From an uncultured Rikenellaceae bacterium (GTDB lineage Bacteria > Bacteroidota > Bacteroidia > Bacteroidales > Rikenellaceae), in contig CAMRBL010000011.1 of the NCBI GenBank assembly GCA_947040435.1, positions 1 through 39,082 on the forward strand: a stretch of DNA of 39,082 nucleotides. The letters are read 5' to 3'. A program made the translations under genes and the position numbers. Below, one piece after another: positions 1-7,679 of the stretch (position 1 is the first letter of the stretch; the number at the start of each line of letters is the position of its first letter). The notes under the pieces were generated by a model, which saw only the letters and a list, made by a program, of their open reading frames with translations, was not told the origin of the DNA and ran no database searches.

Positions 1-15
1 ACGCTCTTCCGATCT
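1..15 (+). other. Illumina adapter remnant at left contig end
   Basis: The first 15 bases, ACGCTCTTCCGATCT, are identical to the 3' end of the standard Illumina read-1 adapter. They are not genomic. Genomic sequence starts at about base 16, inside a minus-strand lipoprotein gene that is therefore cut. Confidence 0.97.
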
Positions 16-132
16 AACATTTTGATAGTCAGGATATATATTTGGATATTTATTTGATTCTGTTATGTTTGATGGTCTGTTACCGCATCCATATAGACAT
101 ATGAAAAGTAACGAATAGAAGAGTACTTTCAT
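16..132 (-). CDS. Truncated lipoprotein, N-terminal 39 codons only
   Basis: This minus-strand frame starts with ATG at 132-130 and stays open to the adapter junction, so only 39 residues are present. They begin MKVLFYSLLFICLYGCGNRP: a positively charged start, a hydrophobic core and a lipobox (LYGC) with the acceptor Cys at residue 16. The product should be a lipid-anchored envelope protein. It lies downstream of fba on the same strand, but a strong terminator (171-212) lies between them and it has its own TAnnTTTG box at 161-168. After the anchor the chain reads YPNIYPDYQNV. From memory this resembles the start of PD40/TolB-type propeller lipoproteins of Bacteroidota, but 39 residues cannot settle the family. 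Confidence 0.72.
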
Positions 133-160
133 TATTATAATTTATTATAGGTTAGTATAA

Positions 161-168
161 CAAAAGTA
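161..168 (-). promoter_or_regulatory. Bacteroidota-type -7 box for truncated lipoprotein
   Basis: Read on the minus strand this is TACTTTTG, a match to TAnnTTTG. It ends 28 bases before the lipoprotein start codon, giving a short leader, and lies just beyond the fba terminator. Confidence 0.5.
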
Positions 169-170
169 AT

Positions 171-212
171 AAAAAATCCGCAAATAAGGTTAACCTTATT
201 TGCGGATTTTTT
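171..212. terminator. Perfect palindromic bidirectional terminator after fba
   Basis: A perfect 42-base palindrome centred on GTTAAC (189-194), with a run of A at one end and T at the other. It can form a long hairpin followed by U in either direction. It lies 68 bases past the fba stop codon and separates fba from the lipoprotein gene. Confidence 0.93.
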
Positions 213-280
213 TGTAGAATATATTTTTGTCTACATTTTGGATTGAATTCCAAAACGAGTAAGACAAATTAAATTTTCAG

Positions 281-1273
281 TTATGCTTTGTTAGCACTTC
301 CAAGAACGTTATTTACTTTGTGCATGTAAAGATCTTTAAGACCGTCACGAGCAGGACCAAGATATTTACGTGGATCAAACTCAGCAGGGTTCTCATTGAA
401 AGTCTTACGGATAGAAGCAGTCATTGCGATACGACCATCACTATCAATATTGATCTTACAAACAGCACTTGCAGCAGCTTTACGAAGTTGCTCTTCAGGA
501 ATACCGATAGCATTTTTCATAGCACCACCATTGTTGTTGATTACAGCAACAAGGTCTTGAGGTACAGAAGAAGCACCATGAAGAACGATAGGGAATCCAG
601 GGATACGCTTCTCGATCTCCTCAAGGATATCAAAACGCAATGCAGGTGGAACCAAAACGCCGTCAGCGTTAGTAGTACACTGCGCTGGAGTAAATTTGTT
701 AGCACCATGAGAAGTACCGATTGAGATAGCAAGTGAATCTACACCTGTTTTCTTAACGAAATCTTCAACTTGGTCTGGCTCAGTATATGTGTGATGCTCA
801 GCGCAAACGTCATCTTCAACACCTGCAAGAACTCCAAGTTCACCCTCTACAGTAACACCGTGAGCGTGAGCGTACTCAACAACTTTTTTAGTAAGAGCTA
901 CATTCTCCTCGTATGAGTGGTGGCTACCATCAATCATAACTGAAGAGAATCCCATATCAACACAAGACTTACAAAGTTCGAAAGTATCTCCGTGGTCAAG
1001 GTGAAGAACGATAGGAATATTTTTTCCTAGCTCTTTTGCATACTCAACAGCACCTTGAGCCATGTAACGAAGTAGTGTTTGATTAGCATACTTTCTTGCA
1101 CCGCTAGATACTTGAAGAATTACTGGAGAAGATGTCTCAACACAAGCTTGAACAATTGCTTGCATTTGCTCCATGTTGTTAAAATTGAAAGCTGGAATTG
1201 CATATCCACCTTCGAAAGCTTTTTGGAACATCTCTTTAGTGTTCACTAAGCCTAAATCTTTGTACGAAACCAT
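281..1273 (-). CDS. fba: Class II fructose-1,6-bisphosphate aldolase
   Basis: This 330-residue cytoplasmic enzyme cleaves fructose 1,6-bisphosphate into dihydroxyacetone phosphate and glyceraldehyde 3-phosphate, in glycolysis and its reverse. Class II zinc-dependent signatures are visible in order: the AIPAFNFNNMEQ start region, LHLDHGDTFE with the zinc-binding His, VEGELGVLAGVEDD, SIGTSHGANKF with a second ligand His, and VLHGASSVP. Length and start fit the Bacteroidales form. It is a single-gene unit: a -7 box lies about 110 bases upstream and a perfect terminator follows. Codon use is like its neighbours. Confidence is very high. Confidence 0.97.
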   Translation of the reverse strand: MVSYKDLGLVNTKEMFQKAFEGGYAIPAFNFNNMEQMQAIVQACVETSSPVILQVSSGARKYANQTLLRYMAQGAVEYAKELGKNIPIVLHLDHGDTFELCKSCVDMGFSSVMIDGSHHSYEENVALTKKVVEYAHAHGVTVEGELGVLAGVEDDVCAEHHTYTEPDQVEDFVKKTGVDSLAISIGTSHGANKFTPAQCTTNADGVLVPPALRFDILEEIEKRIPGFPIVLHGASSVPQDLVAVINNNGGAMKNAIGIPEEQLRKAAASAVCKINIDSDGRIAMTASIRKTFNENPAEFDPRKYLGPARDGLKDLYMHKVNNVLGSANKA

Positions 1274-1381
1274 AATTAAATTTTATTATAATAAATATTA
1301 ATGTATCTCAAAATTAATGGACATTATATGTATCAGAACACATCTTTAAGTGCCCGTATACAATATTAACCATTTCCGCTA

Positions 1382-1389
1382 CAAATATA
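1382..1389 (-). promoter_or_regulatory. -7 box for fba
   Basis: The minus-strand sequence is TATATTTG, an exact TAnnTTTG match. It would give fba a leader of about 100 bases. No clear -33 TTTG was found at the expected distance. Confidence 0.5.
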
Positions 1390-1457
1390 GTAAATTATAT
1401 TATTAAGTTTAAGAAACTATCTAAATTTCATTGCTAAAACTTACTATTAGTGCTTTC

Positions 1458-1505
1458 GATAAAGCAAACGGCCCTCCGTAGGCTGCATTATGCAATCTTA
1501 GGTGA
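1458..1505 (+). repeat. Diverged single copy of the GC-rich intergenic repeat
   Basis: Aligned without gaps to the consensus of the array at 4436-4672, about 31 of 48 bases match. The core GGCCCTCCGTAGGCTGC is the best-kept part. It can form the small hairpin TGCA-TTA-TGCA at the place where the array copies pair through other bases. It lies between two divergent promoters. Confidence 0.65.
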
Positions 1506-1615
1506 TATATTAAATTATATTGTTAAATGCTATTATGTCGTTACACTTGCTGATGGTAGTTGCTTCAAACTCAAAAAAAATGGTAAAAACGTAAACAAAC
1601 TATGAAGTAAATAAC

Positions 1616-1623
1616 TATCTTTG
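1616..1623 (+). promoter_or_regulatory. -7 box for fumarase
   Basis: TATCTTTG matches TAnnTTTG exactly and lies 34 bases upstream of the fumarase ATG. No clear -33 element was seen. Confidence 0.55.
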
Positions 1624-1657
1624 TATTAATGAAATTTTAATTATACTATTATAAATT

Positions 1658-3268
1658 ATGTCTGAATTTAAGTACCAAGAGCCTTTCCCATTGGGAGAGG
1701 ATACAACTCAGTATAGACTTCTTACGAAGGATTATGTAAAGGTTGTTGATTGCGCAGGGCGCAAGATTCTTCAAGTTGACCCAAAAGGGTTAGAACTTCT
1801 CTCAAAAGAGGCGTATGCTGATGTTTCGTTCTATTTGAGAGCGGCTCATCTTCAGAAGCTAAGTAACATTTTGAGCGATGACGAAGCTACCGACAATGAT
1901 AAATTTGTTGCCTACACTATGTTATGTAATCAGGTTGTATCTGCGGAGGGTGAACTTCCAACTTGCCAGGATACTGGAACTGCGATTGCGTCGTGTAAAA
2001 AAGGTGAGGACGTATACACTGGTGTCGATGATGCTGAGTATCTATCTAAAGGTATTTATGAGACATACGCAGAGCGTAACTTGCGTTATTCTCAAGTAGT
2101 TCCGATCTCAATGACGGATGAGAAAAATAGTGGTAATAATCTACCTGCTCAGATTGACATATACTCTAATACTGGACGTGAATATAAGTTTCTTTTCATG
2201 ACAAAGGGTGGGGGATCTGCAAATAAAACATTCCTATATCAACAAACTAAGGCGCTATTAAATGAGGAGAGCTTAACGCAGTTTGTGAAAGATAAGATTA
2301 AAGATCTTGGTACTTCGGCTTGTCCGCCATATCACTTAGCACTTGTGATTGGTGGAACTTCTGCAGAGTCTTGTTTGGCTACTGTAAAGAAGGCATCTGC
2401 GGGGTATTTAGACCATCTACCTACATCTGGAAATGACGGAGGTCAGGCATTCCGTGATCTTGAGTGGGAGGCTAAGATTCTTGAGATATGTCAAAAATGT
2501 GGAGTTGGAGCACAATTTGGTGGTAAATATCTTGTACATGATGTGAGGGTAATTAGACTTCCTCGTCATGCTGCATCTTGTCCAGTGGGTATTGGAGTTA
2601 GTTGTAGTGCGGATAGAAATATAAAAGGTAAGATAACTGAGGATGGAATATTCTTAGAGCAACTTGAGAAGAATCCAGGACGCTTTATTCCAGAGAGAGC
2701 GCCATCAATGAGTCCTGCTGTTGAGATAGATCTAGATGAAGGTATGGATAAAGTACTAGAGAAACTAGCTCAGTATCCTATTAAAACTAGATTAAATATT
2801 AAAGGTACATTAGTTGTTGCGAGAGATATTGCACATGCTCGTATCAAGCAGATGTTGGATGAGGGCAAACCAATGCCTCAATATCTAAAAGATCACCCTG
2901 TTTACTATGCAGGTCCTGCAAAGACTCCTAATGGTATGGCTTCGGGTAGCTTTGGACCAACTACTGCTGGACGTATGGACTCTTATGTTGGTCTGTTTCA
3001 GAGTAATAAAGGTTCTATGGTTATGGTCGCAAAAGGAAATCGCTCTCAAGAGGTTACTGATGCTTGTAAGGAGCATGGTGGTTTTTATCTTGGATCAATC
3101 GGTGGACCTGCTGCAATATTGGCTAAGAATAGTATTAAGTCTGTCGAAGTGTTAGATTTCCCTGAATTGGGAATGGAGGCTGTTCGTAAAATATATGTAG
3201 AGAATTTCCCTGCATTTATCATCGTTGATGATAAGGGTAATGACTTTTTCGCAGATTTTAAACACTAA
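1658..3268 (+). CDS. fumA: Class I fumarate hydratase (iron-sulfur)
   Basis: This 536-residue cytoplasmic enzyme interconverts fumarate and malate. In anaerobic Bacteroidota it serves the reductive branch of the TCA cycle that leads to succinate. Cys103 (LPTCQDTG), Cys222 (GTSACPPYH) and Cys316 (GIGVSC) sit with constant offset to the [4Fe-4S] ligands C105, C224 and C318 of E. coli FumA. The alpha domain (Fe-S hydrolyase) is followed by the C-terminal beta domain from about residue 360, which contains [19 protein letters not shown]. Length fits the single-chain class I family. It is monocistronic: own -7 box upstream, terminator 9 bases past the stop codon. Confidence 0.96.
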   Translation: MSEFKYQEPFPLGEDTTQYRLLTKDYVKVVDCAGRKILQVDPKGLELLSKEAYADVSFYLRAAHLQKLSNILSDDEATDNDKFVAYTMLCNQVVSAEGELPTCQDTGTAIASCKKGEDVYTGVDDAEYLSKGIYETYAERNLRYSQVVPISMTDEKNSGNNLPAQIDIYSNTGREYKFLFMTKGGGSANKTFLYQQTKALLNEESLTQFVKDKIKDLGTSACPPYHLALVIGGTSAESCLATVKKASAGYLDHLPTSGNDGGQAFRDLEWEAKILEICQKCGVGAQFGGKYLVHDVRVIRLPRHAASCPVGIGVSCSADRNIKGKITEDGIFLEQLEKNPGRFIPERAPSMSPAVEIDLDEGMDKVLEKLAQYPIKTRLNIKGTLVVARDIAHARIKQMLDEGKPMPQYLKDHPVYYAGPAKTPNGMASGSFGPTTAGRMDSYVGLFQSNKGSMVMVAKGNRSQEVTDACKEHGGFYLGSIGGPAAILAKNSIKSVEVLDFPELGMEAVRKIYVENFPAFIIVDDKGNDFFADFKH

Positions 3269-3276
3269 ATATTAAC

Positions 3277-3337
3277 TCCCCGCAACCATACAAATATACC
3301 TAATTGGGTAGAACTGTGTGTTTGTGGGGATTTTTTT
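3277..3337 (+). terminator. Rho-independent terminator after fumarase
   Basis: TCCCCGCAA (3277-3285) pairs with TTGTGGGGA (3322-3330) over nine positions with one G-T wobble, and is followed by seven T. The loop is large, about 36 bases. It overlaps an upstream in-frame extension of the next ORF, which argues against that longer start. Confidence 0.8.
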
Positions 3338-3353
3338 ACTTATCTTTTTTTAC

Positions 3354-3361
3354 TATCTTTG
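3354..3361 (+). promoter_or_regulatory. -7 box for glycosyltransferase
   Basis: TATCTTTG is an exact TAnnTTTG match, 29 bases upstream of the ATG at 3391. It decides the start: translation from the TTG at 3304 would require a transcript beginning before this box and running through the terminator. Confidence 0.6.
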
Positions 3362-3390
3362 TATCTATACGTACTATTATAGAGAAGATA

Positions 3391-4416
3391 ATGAGAATAA
3401 TGCAGGTAATAACCCTATCTTCAGTCGGTGGAGCACAGAGAGTTGTTAGCACACTAGCTAATTCGATGTGTGAGGAGAATGAAGTGATGGTAATATCAAA
3501 TAGTGGGGGTGTTTTGTGGGGTCAGTTAGATGATAGAGTTATACGATTTGAGATTCCATCGCTATGTAGATCCATATCCCCTTTAAGTGATTTAAGAACA
3601 ATCTTTGCACTTAGAAAATTATACAAGCAATTTAAGCCTGATATTATTCACCTACACTCTTCAAAAGCTGGTATACTCGGGCGTATAGCTTTCCCTAAAG
3701 AGAAGATTGTATACACTGTTCATGGTTTTGACTCTATTCGTATTGCATACCGTCACTTTCTTCCAATTGAAAAAATAATGAAAAGCCGTGCAAAGGCTAT
3801 TGTCGGCGTTAGTCGTTATGATTATCTCAATCTAAAGGCTGAGGGTATATCTAAAAATACCTATATTGTATACAATGGAGTTGATAAGATTGGGTACGAT
3901 AGTTCACTAAAGCTACCTTTCCATAATACAAAAAAAAATATATTAGCAATTTCAAGAGCTAACCCGCCTAAAAATTTTAAACTATTCAGAGAAATTGCAA
4001 TAAAACTTCCTCAATATAATTTTATATGGATTGGAGGTATGATGCAAAATATTACGTTGCCCCCAAATTTAATATGCATGGGTGAAATTGTTGATGCATC
4101 TAAATACTTTACTCTTTGTGATTTATCTATTTTAACTTCAAATTATGAAGGACTTCCAATGTCTATAATCGAAGCCATGAGCGTTGGTAAACCTATTGTA
4201 GCCTCTAACGTCGGAGGAATATCTGAAATAGTAATTGATGGCGTAACTGGATATGCTGTTGAGAATAGTGCAGATTTATTTGTAGAGAAGATACTCGCTA
4301 TTTTGAGTAATGATAAATTATATGATGAAATGGTACATAATACAGTTAAACTTGTTGGTGATAAACTAACTGCTGATATTATGGTTCAAGGGTATTTGGA
4401 TATTTATAATAGGTAA
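3391..4416 (+). CDS. Family 4 glycosyltransferase (GT-B fold)
   Basis: A 341-residue cytoplasmic or membrane-associated sugar transferase, probably acting in surface polysaccharide or glycolipid synthesis. It begins MRIMQVITLSSVGGAQRVVS, the usual GT4 nucleotide-sugar fold opening with the GGAQ loop. Further on are PDIIHLHSSKAG, YTVHGFD, VGVSRYD and VYNGVD. The C-terminal donor-binding half carries SNYEGLPMSIIEAMSVGKPIVASNVGGISEIV, with the EGLP...EA signature of this family. The frame can be extended back to a TTG at 3304, but that part crosses a terminator and the promoter, so 3391 is chosen. The acceptor cannot be inferred. Its convergent neighbour is UDP-glucose dehydrogenase, a donor-sugar enzyme, but no larger polysaccharide cluster is present. 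The gene looks somewhat more AT-rich than its neighbours. Confidence 0.88.
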   Translation: MRIMQVITLSSVGGAQRVVSTLANSMCEENEVMVISNSGGVLWGQLDDRVIRFEIPSLCRSISPLSDLRTIFALRKLYKQFKPDIIHLHSSKAGILGRIAFPKEKIVYTVHGFDSIRIAYRHFLPIEKIMKSRAKAIVGVSRYDYLNLKAEGISKNTYIVYNGVDKIGYDSSLKLPFHNTKKNILAISRANPPKNFKLFREIAIKLPQYNFIWIGGMMQNITLPPNLICMGEIVDASKYFTLCDLSILTSNYEGLPMSIIEAMSVGKPIVASNVGGISEIVIDGVTGYAVENSADLFVEKILAILSNDKLYDEMVHNTVKLVGDKLTADIMVQGYLDIYNR

Positions 4417-4435
4417 TTTCTTTTTTAGTTTATTT

Positions 4436-4672
4436 GACGCAGGGAACTGCCCTCCGCGGGCTGCGCTGCGTGATCGCAGGGAACTTTTATTTTTTTGATG
4501 AAGGGAACTGCCCTTCGCGGGCTGCGCTGCGTGGTCGCAGGGAACTTTTTAGTTTTTTTGATGCAGGGAACTGCCCTCCGCGGGCTGCGCTGCGTGATCG
4601 CAGGGAACTTTTTAGTTTTGTTGATGCAGGGAACTGCCCTTCGCGGGCTGCGCTGCGTGATTGCAGGGAACT
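4436..4672 (+). repeat. Four tandem copies of a structured GC-rich 50-base repeat
   Basis: Core copies lie at 4436-4485, 4497-4546, 4560-4609 and 4623-4672, separated by T-rich linkers of 11, 13 and 13 bases. The core reads GATGCAGGGAACTGCCC, then TCCGCGGGCTGCGCTGCG, then TGATCGCAGGGAACT. It is strikingly GC-rich in an AT-rich genome. Possible hairpins are GCAG-GGAA-CTGC, GCCC-TCCGC-GGGC and CTGCG-TGAT-CGCAG. The copies differ at only six sites, several in predicted loops or giving a G-T wobble. The array fills the gap between two convergent genes, and the last copy touches the ugd stop codon. Each core followed by T resembles a weak terminator. The frames through it encode only repeated low-complexity peptide and are not credible genes. 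Confidence 0.95.
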
Positions 4673-5984
4673 ATGATTTTCCTATGCCGCTATATTTAAA
4701 ATCTAGGGTTTTTAACTCAGAACTATCGTATAAGTTACGCCCATCAACGATATAGTTACCCTTCATTGTTTTCTTTATAATCTTCCAATTAGGAGCTCTA
4801 AACTGCTTCCACTCAGTAATCAACGCAATAGCATCAGCTTCCAATGTAGCCTCATACATGTCAGTAGAGTATGTAACCGAATCACCTAGGATTCGTTTCG
4901 CCTCCTCCATCGCAATAGGGTCGTATACATTAACGTTTGCACCCGCAGCAATTAAACTCTTAATTACAATAATCGAAGATGCATCTCTCATGTCATCGGT
5001 CTCAGGTTTAAATGATAATCCCCATATTGCAACCGTTTTACCATTCAAATCACCTAATCCTTTTTGTAGTTTTTTAAATACAACCTCTTTTTGTCGATTA
5101 TTAACCTCTTCTACTGCCTCAATAACTCTCATTTTGTAGCCGTATTCATTGCCTGTGTGTATAAGAGCTTTTACGTCCTTTGGGAAACATGATCCACCAT
5201 ATCCACATCCAGGGTACATAAATTTATTCCCAATGCGGCTATCAGAACCAATTCCTTTTCTCACTTCATTAATATTTGCACCAGTATATTCACATAGATT
5301 AGCTATGTCATTCATAAAACTAATACGAGTTGCCAACATTGCGTTTGCAGCGTACTTTGTCATCTCTGCCGACCTCACATCCATAAATAATATTCTATAA
5401 TTATTCAGCATGAATGGTTTGTATAGTCGCTCCATTGCGCTCTTTGCATAGTCACTCTCGATACCTATAACTACTCTGTCAGGACTCATAAAGTCCTTAA
5501 TTGCAGCACCTTCTTTAAGGAATTCAGGATTAGATACGACATCAAACGTTAGAGAAGACCCTCTCGTGTTTAGCTCTTCTTGGATAACGTTACGCACTTT
5601 GAGAGTTGTACCCACTGGCACTGTACTCTTGGTCACAACAATAATATGTTTAGTCATTTTTTGACCTATCGTGTGCGCTACATCTAGCACATAACTTAAA
5701 TCTGCGCTACCATCTTCATCAGAAGGTGTGCCGACAGCATTAAATATAACATCAACATTGTTAAGACAGCTTGCTAGATCTGTTTTGAAGTGTAGTCTGC
5801 CAGCTTGTTTATTTCTCACAACAATCTCCTCTAATCCGGGCTCATATATAGGCATTATACCTCTATTAAGATTGTCAATTTTGTTTTGGTCAATATCGAT
5901 ACACGTAACATCGACACCGATTTCGGCAAAACAAGTTCCTGTGACTAAACCAACATATCCAGTACCAACAATTGCAATGTTCAT
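4671..5984 (-). CDS. ugd: UDP-glucose 6-dehydrogenase
   Basis: A 437-residue NAD-dependent enzyme that oxidises UDP-glucose to UDP-glucuronate, a precursor for surface polysaccharides. It opens with the Rossmann motif MNIAIVGTGYVGLVTG. YEPGLEE, TKSTVPVGTT and NPEFLKEGAA follow. The catalytic Cys is in GCGYGGSCFPKDVKAL, and the C-terminal UDP-binding domain contains WGLSFKPETDDMRDASS. Length is normal. It is transcribed alone from a well-formed promoter (6013-6044) and runs into the repeat array. A related nucleotide-sugar dehydrogenase activity (UDP-ManNAc, for example) is possible but less likely given the length and motifs. Confidence 0.95.
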   Translation of the reverse strand: MNIAIVGTGYVGLVTGTCFAEIGVDVTCIDIDQNKIDNLNRGIMPIYEPGLEEIVVRNKQAGRLHFKTDLASCLNNVDVIFNAVGTPSDEDGSADLSYVLDVAHTIGQKMTKHIIVVTKSTVPVGTTLKVRNVIQEELNTRGSSLTFDVVSNPEFLKEGAAIKDFMSPDRVVIGIESDYAKSAMERLYKPFMLNNYRILFMDVRSAEMTKYAANAMLATRISFMNDIANLCEYTGANINEVRKGIGSDSRIGNKFMYPGCGYGGSCFPKDVKALIHTGNEYGYKMRVIEAVEEVNNRQKEVVFKKLQKGLGDLNGKTVAIWGLSFKPETDDMRDASSIIVIKSLIAAGANVNVYDPIAMEEAKRILGDSVTYSTDMYEATLEADAIALITEWKQFRAPNWKIIKKTMKGNYIVDGRNLYDSSELKTLDFKYSGIGKS

Positions 5985-6012
5985 ATTAATTATTTTAAAT
6001 TATATACTTTAA

Positions 6013-6044
6013 CAAAGTTAATGAAGAAAACGGAAGTTTTCAAA
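6013..6044 (-). promoter_or_regulatory. Complete -33/-7 promoter for ugd
   Basis: On the minus strand TTTG (6044-6041) is followed by 20 bases and then TAACTTTG (6020-6013). This is the full Bacteroidota consensus with correct spacing. The -7 box is 28 bases upstream of the ugd ATG. A second CTTTGAA copy lies just upstream. Confidence 0.75.
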
Positions 6045-6117
6045 GAAGTTCAAAGAAACTTTAAAACTTTTATATAGAATATTGTTTTATTCTCCATTTT
6101 ATGGAGTGAAGCGCACA

Positions 6118-6606
6118 CTATATAATCTCTTTGATAATATAGTATAGCATAACACTTGATGCGATCACTTTGAATCCAGTGCCAACTAAAAAACCTAAGA
6201 ATGATCCTAGTGCTGGTTTGATAGAGTCTTTTAGCTCTTTGCCTTCAATAAGTGTTTCAGCTACAATAGCACCAATAAATGCCCCTATAATCATGCCGAT
6301 TGGAGGGAAAAATATTATACCAATTAGCATTCCTACCATTGAGGCTCTGGATGCTGATTTGGATCCGCCAGTGATTCGAGTGAAGTATGAAGGGACAATA
6401 AAGTCTAAAATAGTGACAGCGATGGTAATTATGAGCCATATAACCATGGTCAAAGAAGATATATCTTTTTCAGGACTTGCGCCCCAAAGATATAGCATTA
6501 GCATACCCGCATAACTTATAGGAGGTCCTGGTATAATTGGGAGTATGCATCCAACTAATCCTACAACTCCAAATAGTACGGCTAATATTTCTAGTAAAAC
6601 ATCCAT
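6118..6606 (-). CDS. DUF456 membrane protein
   Basis: A 162-residue integral membrane protein of the DUF456 family. The N-terminal segment VVGLVGCILPIIPGPPISYAG, with its conserved PIIPGPP motif, marks the family. Hydrophobic helices lie around residues 5-22, 27-40, 50-70, 88-118 (Gly-rich, GMLIGIIFFPPIGMIIGAFIGA) and 130-158. The role of the family is unknown. It follows hslR on the same strand after 72 bases and may be the last gene of the rplY-pth-hslR unit. A short hairpin (CTCCAT/ATGGAG, 6092-6106) lies downstream, without a U run. Confidence 0.85.
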   Translation of the reverse strand: MDVLLEILAVLFGVVGLVGCILPIIPGPPISYAGMLMLYLWGASPEKDISSLTMVIWLIITIAVTILDFIVPSYFTRITGGSKSASRASMVGMLIGIIFFPPIGMIIGAFIGAIVAETLIEGKELKDSIKPALGSFLGFLVGTGFKVIASSVMLYYIIKEII

Positions 6607-6678
6607 ATCAATTATATAAAATAGTTGGTCACTTCATCCATACATCACTATCCATATTAGATAGTTTATTAAAAGATT

Positions 6679-7101
6679 CTATTCGTCATCTAAATCGTCC
6701 CCGTCATCATAAGATATTGTTGTCATTAATCCATCAATATCTCGTCTCTCTTTTTTCGTTGGACGCCCCGTACCTCTATCTCTACTAATAAATATCGTCT
6801 CCTTAGGAGTATTCAATTTATCTTTTTCGGCTTGAGGAGTAATATCCTCTGCATAGAGTGGTACATTTTTAGCTGGTTGTCTATTTGCAACCAACTCGAT
6901 GACTCTAAATGTATATAAAACAATCGATTTACGAACAGATATTATATCACCAACTTTAACCTCTCGAGATGGTTTAGCATAACTGTCGTTGACCCAAACT
7001 TTATTTGATTTGCAGTTATCTGCGGCGTCGCTCCTCGTTTTGAATACACGAATTGCCCATAGCCACTTGTCAAGTCTTGGTGAAGATTTCTCCTGTTTCA
7101 T
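6679..7101 (-). CDS. hslR: S4-domain RNA-binding heat-shock protein (HslR/Hsp15 type)
   Basis: A 140-residue cytoplasmic protein. The S4 fold spans about residues 8-70: RLDKWLWAIRVFKTRSDAA then VWVNDSYAKPSREVKVGDIIS. In E. coli, Hsp15 binds 50S subunits carrying nascent chains and helps recycle them. The C-terminal tail is charged and acidic (DDGDDLDDE). Its start is 8 bases after the pth stop codon, in the rplY-pth-hslR order common in Bacteroidales. That context supports a role in rescue of stalled ribosomes, next to peptidyl-tRNA hydrolase. Confidence 0.9.
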   Translation of the reverse strand: MKQEKSSPRLDKWLWAIRVFKTRSDAADNCKSNKVWVNDSYAKPSREVKVGDIISVRKSIVLYTFRVIELVANRQPAKNVPLYAEDITPQAEKDKLNTPKETIFISRDRGTGRPTKKERRDIDGLMTTISYDDGDDLDDE

Positions 7102-7109
7102 AGTTGGAA

Positions 7110-7673
7110 TTACTTTTTATTGTACGTGTTCATAGCTCTTTCAACGCCAATTGTTGATACATCGAGTATAGCTTGATTTGCGATCTTTATTCTATCGCCT
7201 AGAGATGCAATCTCTTCGCTAGACCACTTTCCTAAGACATAATCAATCTGCATACCCTTCGGGAAATCACCACCTACACCAAATCTCATTCTGGCATAAT
7301 TGTTATGTCCCAAAATTTCATTAATGTTTTTCAATCCATTATGTCCACCATCACTACCTTTTTTTCGGATTCTGATAGCCCCAAATGGAATTGCAATATC
7401 ATCGACAATTACGAACATATTTTCGATAGATATTTTCTCCTGTTTTAGCCAGTAGTTTACTGCCTTTCCGCTCAAGTTCATATATGTTGAAGGCTTGAGT
7501 AAAATTAGTGTACGCCCCTTGTGTTTTACCTCAGCAATGTCTCCATAACGTGAGGTTATAAACGAAGTATTGGACGACTCTGCAAGAGCGTCCAATACTT
7601 TGAATCCTATATTGTGGCGAGTTTCGGCATATTCAGCGCCGATATTACCCAACCCTACAATTAGATATTTCAC
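7110..7673 (-). CDS. pth: Peptidyl-tRNA hydrolase
   Basis: A 187-residue cytoplasmic enzyme that releases tRNA from prematurely dropped peptidyl-tRNA. The family opening MKYLIVGLGNIGAEYAETRH contains Asn10 and the catalytic His20. LLKPSTYMNLSGKAV, VDDIAIPFG and KGSDGGHNGLKNI follow in the expected order. Length is typical of bacterial Pth. The start lies 6 bases after rplY, so the two are almost certainly cotranscribed. Confidence 0.97.
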   Translation of the reverse strand: MKYLIVGLGNIGAEYAETRHNIGFKVLDALAESSNTSFITSRYGDIAEVKHKGRTLILLKPSTYMNLSGKAVNYWLKQEKISIENMFVIVDDIAIPFGAIRIRKKGSDGGHNGLKNINEILGHNNYARMRFGVGGDFPKGMQIDYVLGKWSSEEIASLGDRIKIANQAILDVSTIGVERAMNTYNKK

Positions 7674-7679
7674 TATCTA

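Larger units (their letters stand above)
1274..1657. other. Divergent fba/fumarase intergenic region
   Basis: This 384-base gap holds the outward promoters for fba (1382-1389) and fumarase (1616-1623) and, between them, a diverged single copy of the GC-rich repeat (1458-1505). No convincing ORF was seen. Confidence 0.7.

Noticed and set aside
320-724. Plus-strand ORF opposite fba and similar antisense ORFs across the window
   Set aside because: These are shadows of strongly supported genes on the other strand, with no family features of their own.
4436-4672. CRISPR array
   Set aside because: The cores are too long, the linkers are 11-13 bases and near-identical T-rich sequence, and there are no cas genes.
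4434-4755. Two plus-strand frames encoding repeated GTALRGLRCV or GNCPSRAALR peptides
   Set aside because: They are translations of the tandem GC-rich repeat in different frames, have no promoter or start signal, and one runs antisense into ugd. The DNA repeat explains them.
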